A DNA stretch of 64,000 nt from Sediminicola sp035798135 (GTDB lineage Bacteria; Bacteroidota; Bacteroidia; Flavobacteriales; Flavobacteriaceae): contig JAPFBR010000003.1 of NCBI GenBank assembly GCA_035798135.1, positions 62,001 through 126,000 of the forward strand. The letters are read 5' to 3'. The translations under genes and the position numbers were made by a program. Below the pieces are notes generated by a model, which worked only from the letters and a program-made list of their open reading frames with translations, searched no databases and had not been told where the DNA came from. Positions 9,276-18,147 of the stretch are shown here, piece by piece (the first letter of the stretch is position 1; the number at the start of each line of letters is the position of its first letter).

Positions 9276-12200
9276 ATGATTCATTTTTTCGGGGACCTAA
9301 ATGCCAAAGTTTTTGCTGTTCAGAGTAATAATGCGCTTTCAAACGAAGACATCACTAAATTGACCTGGTTGTTCGGCAACCAACCTCAAATAAACACGGC
9401 GTCTCTTGACGCCTTTTTTGTTGGTCCAAGAGCGGCCATGATAACGCCTTGGAGTACAAATGCTACGGAAATAACCCAGAACATGGGGGTTTCCGGAATC
9501 ATTAGAATAGAAGAATTTAAGTCTACGGATAAGGATTCCTCTGATTTTGACCCTATGCTTTCACAAAAGTACAGTGCCTTGACCCAGGATATCTATTCTG
9601 TGAAAACAGAGCCGGAAGCAGTTCTGGAAATCGATGATATTGCTGCCTACAATGAAAAGGAAGGCCTGGCCTTGAGTGGCGAAGAAGTGGGTTATTTGGA
9701 CCGAATGTCCAAAAATATAGGTCGCAAACTTACAGATTCGGAAGTTTTTGGATTCAGTCAAGTCAACTCAGAACATTGTAGACATAAAATTTTCAATGGG
9801 ACATTTGTTATAGATGGGGTTGAAAAACCAACGTCTCTGTTTAAACTCATTAAAAAAACAGCGCAAGAACATCCAGGGGACATCGTATCTGCCTATAAGG
9901 ATAACGTGGCCTTTGTCAAAGGTCCGACCGTTGTGCAATTTGCACCTAAAAGTGCGGATAAACCCGATTTTTATAGGGAGAGCAATTTTGATTCTGTCAT
10001 ATCTTTAAAGGCTGAAACCCACAATTTCCCAACTACGGTAGAACCATTTAATGGTGCCGCTACAGGTGCAGGAGGAGAAATAAGGGACCGTTTGGCAGGC
10101 GGCAAAGGATCATTGCCATTGGCCGGAACTGCAGTTTACATGACCTCCTATTCTCGATTGGAAGAAAACAGACCATGGGAGAAAGGTGTGAAAGAACGGG
10201 ACTGGTTATACCAAACCCCAATGGATATTCTGATCAAAGCCTCCAATGGAGCTTCTGATTTTGGTAATAAATTTGGACAACCGCTGATTGTCGGTTCCGT
10301 GCTAACGTTTGAACACGAAGAAGATGCCAGAGTTTTAGGTTTCGATAAGGTGATTATGCAAGCGGGTGGTATTGGTTACGGAAAATTGGATCAAGCCCTA
10401 AAAGATACCCCTAAAACTGGGGATAAAATAGTAATTCTAGGAGGCGACAACTACCGAATTGGAATGGGTGGCGCAGCTGTATCTAGTGCAGATACAGGCG
10501 AATTTGGTTCTACAATAGAACTTAATGCCATACAACGTTCCAATCCGGAAATGCAAAAACGAGCTGCCAATGCAATACGAGGGTTGGTAGAAAGTGAACA
10601 TAATCCTATAGTTTCCATTCATGACCATGGTGCAGGGGGACACCTTAATTGTCTTTCAGAACTAGTGGAAGAAACAGGAGGAAACATAGATCTTGATAGA
10701 TTGCCCGTAGGTGACCCTACCCTCTCCGCAAAGGAAATTATCGGTAATGAATCGCAAGAGCGTATGGGATTGGTCATTGGAAAAAAAGACGTGGACATGC
10801 TTCACCGGATTGCCGAGAGGGAACGTTCTCCCATGTACGAGGTAGGTGATGTTACAGGAGATAAGCGTTTTACCTTCCAGTCCAAAACCACTGGTGAAAA
10901 GCCTATGGATCTTGATCTTTCCGATATGTTCGGAAGTTCTCCTAAGACTATCATGACAGATACCACCATCAATAGAAAATATGCCGTCCCTGAGTATTCC
11001 TTGGAACATTTTCATGAGTATTTGGCACAGGTCTTACAACTAGAGGCAGTTGCATGTAAAGATTGGCTAACCAATAAGGTAGACCGTTGTGTTGGGGGAA
11101 AAGTCGCCAAACAACAGTGTACAGGCCCATTGCAATTACCATTGAACAACTGTGGTGTCATGGCATTGGATTATAAGGGAAAAGAAGGAATTGCAACCTC
11201 TATCGGGCACTCCCCCATCTCTGGGTTGATCAACCCAACTGCAGGCAGTAGAAACAGCATAGCCGAAGCGCTCACTAACCTAATATGGGCGCCGGTCAAA
11301 GACGGATTACAATCGGTTTCTTTATCGGCCAACTGGATGTGGCCTTGTAAGAATGAAGGGGAGGATGCTAGGTTATATGAAGCGGTGGAAGCGATATCAG
11401 ATTTTGCCATTGCCCTTGGCATCAATGTTCCAACTGGCAAGGATTCTCTTTCCATGAAACAACGCTACAAAAATGCGGAAGTCATAGCTCCGGGTACCGT
11501 TATAATTTCGGCAGCGGCACATTGTACCGATATCACCAAAGTGGTAGAGCCCGTTTTACAAAGGAATGGTGGGGATATCTATTACATCAACCTTTCGCAG
11601 GACAACTTTAAATTGGGAGGTTCGTCCTTCGCACAAATACGAAACACCATTGGAAACGAAGCCCCAAACATCAAAGATGCCAAAAGCTTTAAAAACACCT
11701 TTAATACCATTCAGCGTTTAATAGGTGAAGGCAAAATTAGTGCAGGTCATGATGTGGCATCTGGCGGACTGGTCACAACCTTGTTGGAAATGTGTTTTGC
11801 AGATACCCAATTGGGCGCCAAGCTGGATTTAACAAGTCTAGGGGAAGCAGATACCATTAAATTACTGTTTGCGGAAAATGCCGGTATTGTTTTTCAAGGC
11901 AAGGATACTTCCATAGAAAAGGTCTTGAAGGATGCCGGAGTTCATTTTAACAAGATAGGCGCTGTACTTGAGGAATCTGTATTGACCATAAAAAATAATG
12001 GCGTTGAAATGGGATTGAATATCAATTCTCTACGCGACACTTGGTTTAAAACTTCTTATTTATTGGATAAGAAACAGACCGCTAATAACCTTGCACAGGT
12101 TCGATACGAAAATTACAAAGACCAGGCATTACGCTATAAATTCCCATCCCATTTTGATGGCAGTATAAAAAGTTTAACTGGATTACATAATGCAGGACAA

Positions 12201-12959
12201 CCGAAACCAAAAGCAGCAATTCTTAGGGAAAAAGGGAGTAATTCTGAGCGGGAAATGGCCAATGCTATGTATTTGGCAGGTTTTGATGTGAAGGATGTAC
12301 ACATGACCGATCTTATTTCCGGGCGTGAGACATTGGAAGATATCCAGTTTATAGGGGCAGTTGGCGGCTTCTCAAATTCCGATGTATTGGGAAGTGCCAA
12401 AGGATGGGCAGGTGCTTTTAAATACAATGAAAAAGCAAATCTGGCGCTTAAAAACTTCTTTGCAAGACCTGATACCTTATCTATAGGCATCTGTAACGGC
12501 TGTCAGTTATTTATGGAACTTGATCTCATAAATCCAGATCATGAGAATCATGGGAAAATGACATATAATGATTCCCATAAACACGAAAGTGGATTTACAT
12601 CGGTAGTAATTCAAAAAAACAATTCAGTGATGCTTTCATCTTTGGCCGGTGCGAATCTTGGAGTTTGGATTTCACATGGGGAAGGAAAATTTAAATTGCC
12701 CATGTCAAAAGAGAACTATGGGATTGTGGCCAATTATGGATATGAAGGATATCCAGCCAACCCTAACGGATCGGATTATAATACCGCAATGCTTTGCGAT
12801 AAAACTGGAAGGCATTTGGTGACCATGCCCCATATAGAACGTTCTATCTTTCAATGGAACTGGGCACATTACCCTGCAGAAAGAAAGGACGAAGTATCTC
12901 CATGGTTGGAGGCTTTTACCAATGCAAGAAACTGGGTGGAAAGTTATAAGAAGAATTAA
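9276..12959 (+). CDS. purL: Phosphoribosylformylglycinamidine synthase, large single-chain type
   Basis: Fourth step of purine synthesis: FGAR + ATP + glutamine to FGAM. The 1227-residue length matches the fused PurL of Gram-negative bacteria. The N-terminal linker and two synthetase halves are present (SQVNSEHCRHKIFNG, KAETHNFPTTVEPFNGAATGAGGEIRD, HDHGAGGHLNCLSEL), followed by the C-terminal glutamine amidotransferase domain with nucleophile C1073 in GICNGCQLF and the His/Glu pair near HIERSIFQWNWAHYP. The ATG at 9276 is preferred over the TTG at 9249 because family proteins begin with MIHFF-like residues and the A-rich leader favours it. Monocistronic, with a clear terminator. Confidence 0.97.
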   Translation: MIHFFGDLNAKVFAVQSNNALSNEDITKLTWLFGNQPQINTASLDAFFVGPRAAMITPWSTNATEITQNMGVSGIIRIEEFKSTDKDSSDFDPMLSQKYSALTQDIYSVKTEPEAVLEIDDIAAYNEKEGLALSGEEVGYLDRMSKNIGRKLTDSEVFGFSQVNSEHCRHKIFNGTFVIDGVEKPTSLFKLIKKTAQEHPGDIVSAYKDNVAFVKGPTVVQFAPKSADKPDFYRESNFDSVISLKAETHNFPTTVEPFNGAATGAGGEIRDRLAGGKGSLPLAGTAVYMTSYSRLEENRPWEKGVKERDWLYQTPMDILIKASNGASDFGNKFGQPLIVGSVLTFEHEEDARVLGFDKVIMQAGGIGYGKLDQALKDTPKTGDKIVILGGDNYRIGMGGAAVSSADTGEFGSTIELNAIQRSNPEMQKRAANAIRGLVESEHNPIVSIHDHGAGGHLNCLSELVEETGGNIDLDRLPVGDPTLSAKEIIGNESQERMGLVIGKKDVDMLHRIAERERSPMYEVGDVTGDKRFTFQSKTTGEKPMDLDLSDMFGSSPKTIMTDTTINRKYAVPEYSLEHFHEYLAQVLQLEAVACKDWLTNKVDRCVGGKVAKQQCTGPLQLPLNNCGVMALDYKGKEGIATSIGHSPISGLINPTAGSRNSIAEALTNLIWAPVKDGLQSVSLSANWMWPCKNEGEDARLYEAVEAISDFAIALGINVPTGKDSLSMKQRYKNAEVIAPGTVIISAAAHCTDITKVVEPVLQRNGGDIYYINLSQDNFKLGGSSFAQIRNTIGNEAPNIKDAKSFKNTFNTIQRLIGEGKISAGHDVASGGLVTTLLEMCFADTQLGAKLDLTSLGEADTIKLLFAENAGIVFQGKDTSIEKVLKDAGVHFNKIGAVLEESVLTIKNNGVEMGLNINSLRDTWFKTSYLLDKKQTANNLAQVRYENYKDQALRYKFPSHFDGSIKSLTGLHNAGQPKPKAAILREKGSNSEREMANAMYLAGFDVKDVHMTDLISGRETLEDIQFIGAVGGFSNSDVLGSAKGWAGAFKYNEKANLALKNFFARPDTLSIGICNGCQLFMELDLINPDHENHGKMTYNDSHKHESGFTSVVIQKNNSVMLSSLAGANLGVWISHGEGKFKLPMSKENYGIVANYGYEGYPANPNGSDYNTAMLCDKTGRHLVTMPHIERSIFQWNWAHYPAERKDEVSPWLEAFTNARNWVESYKKN

Positions 12960-12995
12960 TCACATCCTTAATGAAGGATATGGAAGCAAAAAAAA

Positions 12996-13021
12996 GGCCG
13001 ATGCAACAACATCGGCTTTTT
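12996..13021 (+). terminator. Intrinsic terminator of purL
   Basis: Stem gccgatg (12997-13003) pairs with catcggc (13010-13016), six-base loop, followed by five T. The rest of the 327-bp gap 12960-13286 holds no ORF that I can support. Confidence 0.85.
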
Positions 13022-13224
13022 CATTCGCTAAATTTTATTGCATGGAGGTGAATTATTCTTTGTGTAAAATAAAAAAATAAATTTCTAAAGTAAAACATTG
13101 TCTGTCCCTCTAAATATTGGGTAATGACCTCTAATTTAATAGCTTACTACAACCTCCCGTATATGTTTTTCATATTTTCTATAGTTAGAAACTAGGAATT
13201 CATTAATATTATAACATGTTTTAT

Positions 13225-13252
13225 GGGAATGCCATTTTAAAATACCATTCCC
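13225..13252. promoter_or_regulatory. Imperfect palindrome upstream of acyl-CoA ligase
   Basis: gggaatgccatttt is mirrored by aaaataccattccc, with 24 of 28 positions symmetric. It ends 34 bases before the ligase ATG and just upstream of an imperfect -7-like sequence (ttaatttg, 13258-13265). It could be an operator for the ligase promoter. No repressor site of this kind is known to me. Confidence 0.4.
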
Positions 13253-13286
13253 TTTTCTTAATTTGCCAAGACGTTTAGAAAAAAAT

Positions 13287-15071
13287 ATGCAAACAATCAC
13301 TCGCCTTTTTGATTTTCCGTATTATCAATTAGAGAAATTTAACCTAGAAAAGTCCTTGGTAACCAAATACGATGGTAAATGGATAGCCACTTCCACCAAG
13401 GAGTATATTGATAAGGCCAATACTGTTAGTCGCGCGTTATTGAGACTGGGCGTAAAACCAAATGATAAGATTGCGTTGATTTCGTTGAGCAATCGAACGG
13501 AATGGAATATCATGGATATCGGAATACTTCAATTGGGGGCTCAAAACGTACCTATTTATCCTACAATTTCAGAAGAGGATTATAAATTTGTTCTTAACCA
13601 TTCAGAGGCAAAGTATTGCTTTGTTTCCTGTAATGAAGTATACGAAAAGGTAAAGGCAGTAAAGGCCGATACCCCCCATTTATTGGATGTATATTCATTC
13701 GATGCTTTATCCGATTGCAAGAACTGGAACGAAATCTTGGAATTGGGTGCAGATACTTCCAACCAAACAGAAGTAGACACTTTAAAAGACGCAGTACAGC
13801 CTCAAGACCTTGCCACCTTAATTTATACGTCAGGTACCACGGGAAGACCTAAGGGGGTTATGCTGTCCCATGATAACGTAGTGAGTAATGCAATAGAAAG
13901 CTCCAAAAGGTTTCCTATTTTGGACGGAAAAGCAAGAGCCTTAAGCTTTCTTCCAGTTTGCCATATTTACGAACGCATGCTCATTTATCTTTATCAATTT
14001 AGGGGAGTTAGCATCTATTTCGCTGAATCCATTGATAAGATCAGTGATAACCTTAAAGAGACAGAGCCTCATGTGATGACGGCCGTCCCAAGGTTATTGG
14101 AAAAAGTATACGACAAAATAATTGCCAAGGGAGGGGAGCTTACTGGCATCAAAAAGAAACTATTTTTTTGGGCGGTAGAACTAGGGCTGCAATATGAACC
14201 TTACGGACAAAATGGATGGTTCTATGAGCAAAAATTGGCCTTGGCCAGAAAACTAATTTTTAGCAAATGGAAAGCAGGGCTTGGCGGTAATTTAGACCTA
14301 ATAGCCTCAGGTAGTGCTGCATTACAACCCAGGTTGGCCAGAATATTCAATGCGGCCGAAATGGGGGTAATGGAAGGTTATGGCCTTACCGAAACGTCAC
14401 CTGTTATTTCTGTAAATGATATGCGCAATGGCGGCTTTAAGATTGGTTCTGTAGGAAAGTTAATAGACCGTACGGAAGTGAAAATTGCTAAAGATGGGGA
14501 AATATGTGTTAGAGGTCCTCAGGTGATGATCGGGTATTATAAAGATCCCGAAAAAACCAATGAAGTACTTATAGATGGCTATTTCCATACTGGCGACATC
14601 GGTGAATTGGACTCAGAGGGATTCCTAAAAATCACGGACCGTAAAAAAGAAATGTTCAAGACCTCCGGAGGAAAATATGTTGCACCACAACTTCTGGAGA
14701 ACAGGTTTAAACAATCCCGATTCATTGAACAAATCATGGTCGTTGGTGAAGGTGAAAAAATGCCCGCTGCCCTTATTCAGCCCGATTTTGAATTTGTGAA
14801 GAATTGGGCAAAGAAACACAACATAACGGTTGGTGACAATAAAGAATTGGTGACCAATGAAAAGGTTATAGAACGCTTTCAAGAAGAGGTTGATACGGCC
14901 AATGAAAATTTTGCCAAATGGGAAAAAATAAAACAATTTCGACTTACCCCAGATGCTTGGACCATTGACGGAGGCCACGTAACTCCCACCCTAAAATTAA
15001 AGCGAAAAATAATAAAAGAAAAGTATTTGGATCTTTATCAGGAGATCTATGGCAATCCCAACGCTTATTAA
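13287..15071 (+). CDS. Long-chain fatty acid-CoA ligase (AMP-forming)
   Basis: ANL-superfamily adenylate-forming enzyme of 594 residues that activates free fatty acids to acyl-CoA at the inner membrane face. Motifs include the P-loop LIYTSGTTGRPKGVMLSHDN (A3), the A5 segment EGYGLTETSPV, the A7/A8 region GYFHTGDIGELDSEGFLKITDRKKEMFKTSGGKYVAP, and a C-terminal lysine in TPTLKLKRK. It resembles the long FAA1/FadD15-type ligases. The ATG at 13287 is chosen over the TTG at 13263 because its leader is A-rich and the product begins MQTITRLFDFP, usual for this group. It ends shortly before the MarR-fadNAE operon with a terminator between them, so it is a separate unit with a related job. Confidence 0.92.
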   Translation: MQTITRLFDFPYYQLEKFNLEKSLVTKYDGKWIATSTKEYIDKANTVSRALLRLGVKPNDKIALISLSNRTEWNIMDIGILQLGAQNVPIYPTISEEDYKFVLNHSEAKYCFVSCNEVYEKVKAVKADTPHLLDVYSFDALSDCKNWNEILELGADTSNQTEVDTLKDAVQPQDLATLIYTSGTTGRPKGVMLSHDNVVSNAIESSKRFPILDGKARALSFLPVCHIYERMLIYLYQFRGVSIYFAESIDKISDNLKETEPHVMTAVPRLLEKVYDKIIAKGGELTGIKKKLFFWAVELGLQYEPYGQNGWFYEQKLALARKLIFSKWKAGLGGNLDLIASGSAALQPRLARIFNAAEMGVMEGYGLTETSPVISVNDMRNGGFKIGSVGKLIDRTEVKIAKDGEICVRGPQVMIGYYKDPEKTNEVLIDGYFHTGDIGELDSEGFLKITDRKKEMFKTSGGKYVAPQLLENRFKQSRFIEQIMVVGEGEKMPAALIQPDFEFVKNWAKKHNITVGDNKELVTNEKVIERFQEEVDTANENFAKWEKIKQFRLTPDAWTIDGGHVTPTLKLKRKIIKEKYLDLYQEIYGNPNAY

Positions 15072-15088
15072 AATTCATAATACATAAC

Positions 15089-15119
15089 AACACCCCAAAG
15101 AAACAGGGGTGTTTTTTTT
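15089..15119 (+). terminator. Intrinsic terminator of acyl-CoA ligase gene
   Basis: aacacccc (15089-15096) pairs with ggggtgtt (15106-15113) across a nine-base loop, followed by an eight-T run. Confidence 0.88.
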
Positions 15120-15140
15120 ACCTTCTATTTTAGATAATTT

Positions 15141-15178
15141 TAATAAAATTTATTATGCATGCATAATAAATTTTATTA
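15141..15178. promoter_or_regulatory. 38-nt perfect palindrome, probable operator of the marR-fadNAE operon
   Basis: The half-site taataaaatttattatgca is followed without spacer by its exact reverse complement. The right end overlaps the -7 element TATATTTG (15177-15184), 25 bases before the marR start. The position and dyad symmetry suit a dimeric repressor such as the MarR protein encoded next; the length of the symmetry would allow two dimers or a cruciform. The terminator of the ligase gene is separate (15089-15119). Confidence 0.7.
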
Positions 15179-15184
15179 TATTTG
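15177..15184 (+). promoter_or_regulatory. -7 promoter element of the marR-fadNAE operon
   Basis: TATATTTG fits TAnnTTTG and lies 19 bases upstream of the marR ATG. Its first two bases are inside the 38-nt palindrome, so protein bound there would block RNA polymerase. Confidence 0.65.
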
Positions 15185-15203
15185 GACATCTATCTAAAAT
15201 TAA

Positions 15204-15656
15204 ATGAAGGATATTACTGTGGATTATGCTCTAAGGGCGACATGGCAGGCGGTCATTAAAATGTACAATGAAGAGGCCAAAAACTATGACACTACCATGG
15301 CTATCGGCTTTACTTTGCTTAGCATCGATCCAAAGACAGGTACTCCTTCCACTGCATTGGGCCCAAAAATGGGAATGGAGGCAACTTCACTTTCCAGGAT
15401 AATAAAAAGCATTGAAGAAAAAGGGCTTATTGAAAGAAGGCCCAATCCTGATGATGGTAGGGGTGTTCTTATCCATTTGACCGCATTGGGCTTGGAAAAA
15501 AGAAAACTATCAAAAGATGTGGTCATGCGTTTTAATGAGGTGGTCAAATTAAACATCCCAAATGAAAAACTCCACCACTTTTTTGAGGTAACAGATACAA
15601 TCAACAAATTGATAGCCGAAAAAAAAATCTACATAAAAAATTCAACAACCAAATAA
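15204..15656 (+). CDS. MarR-family transcriptional regulator of the fad operon
   Basis: Winged-helix protein of 150 residues with the MarR pattern: an N-terminal dimerisation helix, the recognition segment MGMEATSLSRIIKSIEEKGLIERRPNPDDGRGVLIHLTALG (about residues 55-96) covering helix-turn-helix and the beta wing with the DxRxxxxxLT signature, and a C-terminal dimer helix. It is the first gene of the beta-oxidation operon, 12 bases before fadN, and sits downstream of a 38-nt palindrome. The inference is autoregulation and repression of fadNAE, relieved by fatty acyl-CoA; the ligand is not shown by sequence. Confidence 0.88.
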   Translation: MKDITVDYALRATWQAVIKMYNEEAKNYDTTMAIGFTLLSIDPKTGTPSTALGPKMGMEATSLSRIIKSIEEKGLIERRPNPDDGRGVLIHLTALGLEKRKLSKDVVMRFNEVVKLNIPNEKLHHFFEVTDTINKLIAEKKIYIKNSTTK

Positions 15657-15668
15657 TTCTATTTATTG

Positions 15669-18074
15669 ATGAACAAACATATTAAAAAGGTAGCGGTAAT
15701 TGGCTCTGGTATAATGGGTAGTGGGATAGCATGTCATTTCGCAAATATAGGCGTAGAGGTATTGTTATTGGATATTGTACCTAGGGAACTAACTGATAGG
15801 GAAAAAGCTAAAGGACTAAGCTTACAGGATAAAGTAGTTCGAAATAGACTGGTGAACGATTCTTTAATTGCCTCCTTAAAGTCCAAGCCTTCACCTATAT
15901 ATCATCAAGATTTTGCAAAGCGAATCCAAACGGGTAATCTTGAGGATGACATTGCAAAGGTGGCCCATGTGGATTGGATCATTGAAGTGGTTGTTGAGCG
16001 ATTGGATATCAAAAAGAAGGTTTTTGAAAATTTGGAAAAATTCAGATCTCCGGGAACTTTGATCACCTCCAATACCTCTGGGATTCCCATTAAATTCATG
16101 AGTGAAGGTAGAAGTGATGATTTCCAGAAACATTTCTGTGGGACCCACTTTTTTAACCCCGCCCGATATTTAAAACTGTTCGAAATCATCCCTGGTCCAA
16201 AAACTTCTCCGGAAGTATTGGAATTCCTTAACGGTTATGGAGAGAAATTCTTGGGCAAAACTTCAGTGGTTGCCAAGGATACCCCTGCATTTATAGGAAA
16301 TAGAATTGGTATATTCAGTATACAGAGCCTGTTCCACATGGTCAAGGAAATGGATCTTACAGTGGAGGAAGTGGATAAACTGACAGGCCCTGTAATTGGC
16401 AGACCTAAATCGGCCACCTTCAGAACTGTAGATGTTGTTGGTCTGGATACCTTGGTACATGTAGCCAATGGGATATATGAGAATTGTGCGCAAGATGAGC
16501 GTTTGGAACTTTTTAAACTTCCCGACTTTATCGACACCATGATGAAAAACAAATGGCTGGGAAGCAAATCTGGCCAAGGTTTTTATAACAAGATTAGAAA
16601 TGCCGATGGATCCAGTGAGATTAAAACATTGGATCTAAACACCTTGGAATACAGGGCCAGTAAAAGGGCAAGTTTTGCTACTTTGGAGTTGACCAAGACC
16701 ATAGATAAGGTCGTTGATAGATTCAAAGTATTGGTCGGTGGGAAGGACAAGGCCGGTGAATTTTACAGAAAAAGTTTTGCCGCCCTCTTTGCCTATGTTT
16801 CGCATAGAATTCCAGAGATCACAGATGAGCTTTATAAAATTGACGATGCCATGAAAGCCGGTTTTGGATGGGAACACGGGCCTTTCCAAATATGGGATGC
16901 CATTGGTTTGGAAAAAGGGTTGGAATTGATCAAGGCAGAAGGTTTGGAGCCTGCGACGTGGGTAAATGAAATGAAAGCTGCTGGAATTACTTCCTTTTAC
17001 GCTGTAAAAGAAGGGGCCACCTACTTTTACGATATCCCTAAAAAAGCAATAGGAAAGATTCCTGGTCAGGATGCCTTCATCATATTGGACAACATCCGTA
17101 AGACCAAGGAAGTATTTAAAAATAGTGGTGTAGTTATACAGGATTTGGGAGATGGCATTCTAAATGTGGAGTTCCAATCCAAGATGAATACTATTGGTGG
17201 CGATGTTTTGGCCGGACTCAATAAGGGTATAGATCTTGCAGAAAAAGATTTCCAAGGCTTGGTAGTAGGGAACCAGGCCGCTAATTTTTCCGTGGGCGCA
17301 AATATCGGAATGATATTTATGATGGCCGTGGAACAAGAGTATGATGAACTGAACATGGCTATTAAAATGTTTCAGGACACCATGATGCGGATGCGATATT
17401 CATCTATACCGACCATTGCAGCTCCCCACGGGATGGCCTTGGGAGGAGGTTGCGAACTTTCATTACATGCCGATAAGGTAGTGGCTGCAGCTGAAACCTA
17501 CATGGGCTTGGTAGAATTTGGGGTAGGTGTCATCCCTGGAGGTGGTGGATCTAAAGAAATGGCCCTTAGGGCATCGGATATTTTCAGAAAAAATGACGTG
17601 GAATTAAACGTTCTACAAGAATATTTCTTGACCATTGGCATGGCAAAAGTTTCTACTTCTGCCTACGAGGCCTTTGATATGGGAATTCTTCAAAAGGGGA
17701 AAGATGTGATTGTAGTAAATAAAGACCGACAAATAGCTACAGCCAAAGCGCACGCGAAACTTATGGCAGAAACGGGTTATACACAACCTCCAAAACGTAC
17801 CGACGTAAAAGTATTGGGCAAACAAGCCTTAGGAATGTTTTTGGTGGGAACCGACGCTATGCAAGCTGGAAAATATATTTCCGAACACGATAAGAAAATC
17901 GCCAACAAATTGGCCTATGTAATGGCAGGTGGCGATTTATCAGAGGCCACTATGGTGAGCGAGCAGTATTTATTGGATTTGGAACGGGAAGCCTTTCTGT
18001 CATTATGTACGGAGCGCAAAACCTTGGAACGAATCCAACATATGTTGAAAACTGGAAAACCACTTAGAAATTAG
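15669..18074 (+). CDS. fadN: 3-hydroxyacyl-CoA dehydrogenase / enoyl-CoA hydratase, FadN type
   Basis: Bifunctional beta-oxidation enzyme of 801 residues. The NAD-dependent hydroxyacyl-CoA dehydrogenase is N-terminal (GSGIMGSGIACHF at residues 12-24; GTHFFNPARYLKLFEIIPG; second helical domain GFYNKI). A crotonase-fold hydratase is C-terminal (GLVVGNQAANFSVGANIG and HGMALGGGCELSLHADKVVAAAETYMGLVEFGVGVIPGGGG, with the oxyanion-hole glycines). This order is the reverse of E. coli FadB and matches Bacillus FadN, whose gene is also followed by fadA and fadE. The ATG at 15669 is taken as start; a TTG immediately precedes it. Acts in the cytoplasm on trans-2-enoyl- and 3-hydroxyacyl-CoA. Confidence 0.93.
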   Translation: MNKHIKKVAVIGSGIMGSGIACHFANIGVEVLLLDIVPRELTDREKAKGLSLQDKVVRNRLVNDSLIASLKSKPSPIYHQDFAKRIQTGNLEDDIAKVAHVDWIIEVVVERLDIKKKVFENLEKFRSPGTLITSNTSGIPIKFMSEGRSDDFQKHFCGTHFFNPARYLKLFEIIPGPKTSPEVLEFLNGYGEKFLGKTSVVAKDTPAFIGNRIGIFSIQSLFHMVKEMDLTVEEVDKLTGPVIGRPKSATFRTVDVVGLDTLVHVANGIYENCAQDERLELFKLPDFIDTMMKNKWLGSKSGQGFYNKIRNADGSSEIKTLDLNTLEYRASKRASFATLELTKTIDKVVDRFKVLVGGKDKAGEFYRKSFAALFAYVSHRIPEITDELYKIDDAMKAGFGWEHGPFQIWDAIGLEKGLELIKAEGLEPATWVNEMKAAGITSFYAVKEGATYFYDIPKKAIGKIPGQDAFIILDNIRKTKEVFKNSGVVIQDLGDGILNVEFQSKMNTIGGDVLAGLNKGIDLAEKDFQGLVVGNQAANFSVGANIGMIFMMAVEQEYDELNMAIKMFQDTMMRMRYSSIPTIAAPHGMALGGGCELSLHADKVVAAAETYMGLVEFGVGVIPGGGGSKEMALRASDIFRKNDVELNVLQEYFLTIGMAKVSTSAYEAFDMGILQKGKDVIVVNKDRQIATAKAHAKLMAETGYTQPPKRTDVKVLGKQALGMFLVGTDAMQAGKYISEHDKKIANKLAYVMAGGDLSEATMVSEQYLLDLEREAFLSLCTERKTLERIQHMLKTGKPLRN

Positions 18075-18147
18075 CACTAGGAAGTCATATAGAAGGTAGT
18101 AGCTAAAGCTATTCCTTTGTACTAACTTCCAAAAAACATAAAATAAA

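Noticed and set aside
18075..18147. Inverted repeats between fadN and fadA as an attenuator
   Set aside because: The pairings (ggaagt with acttcc, tagta with tacta) leave a large one-sided bulge and no T run, so there is too little support.
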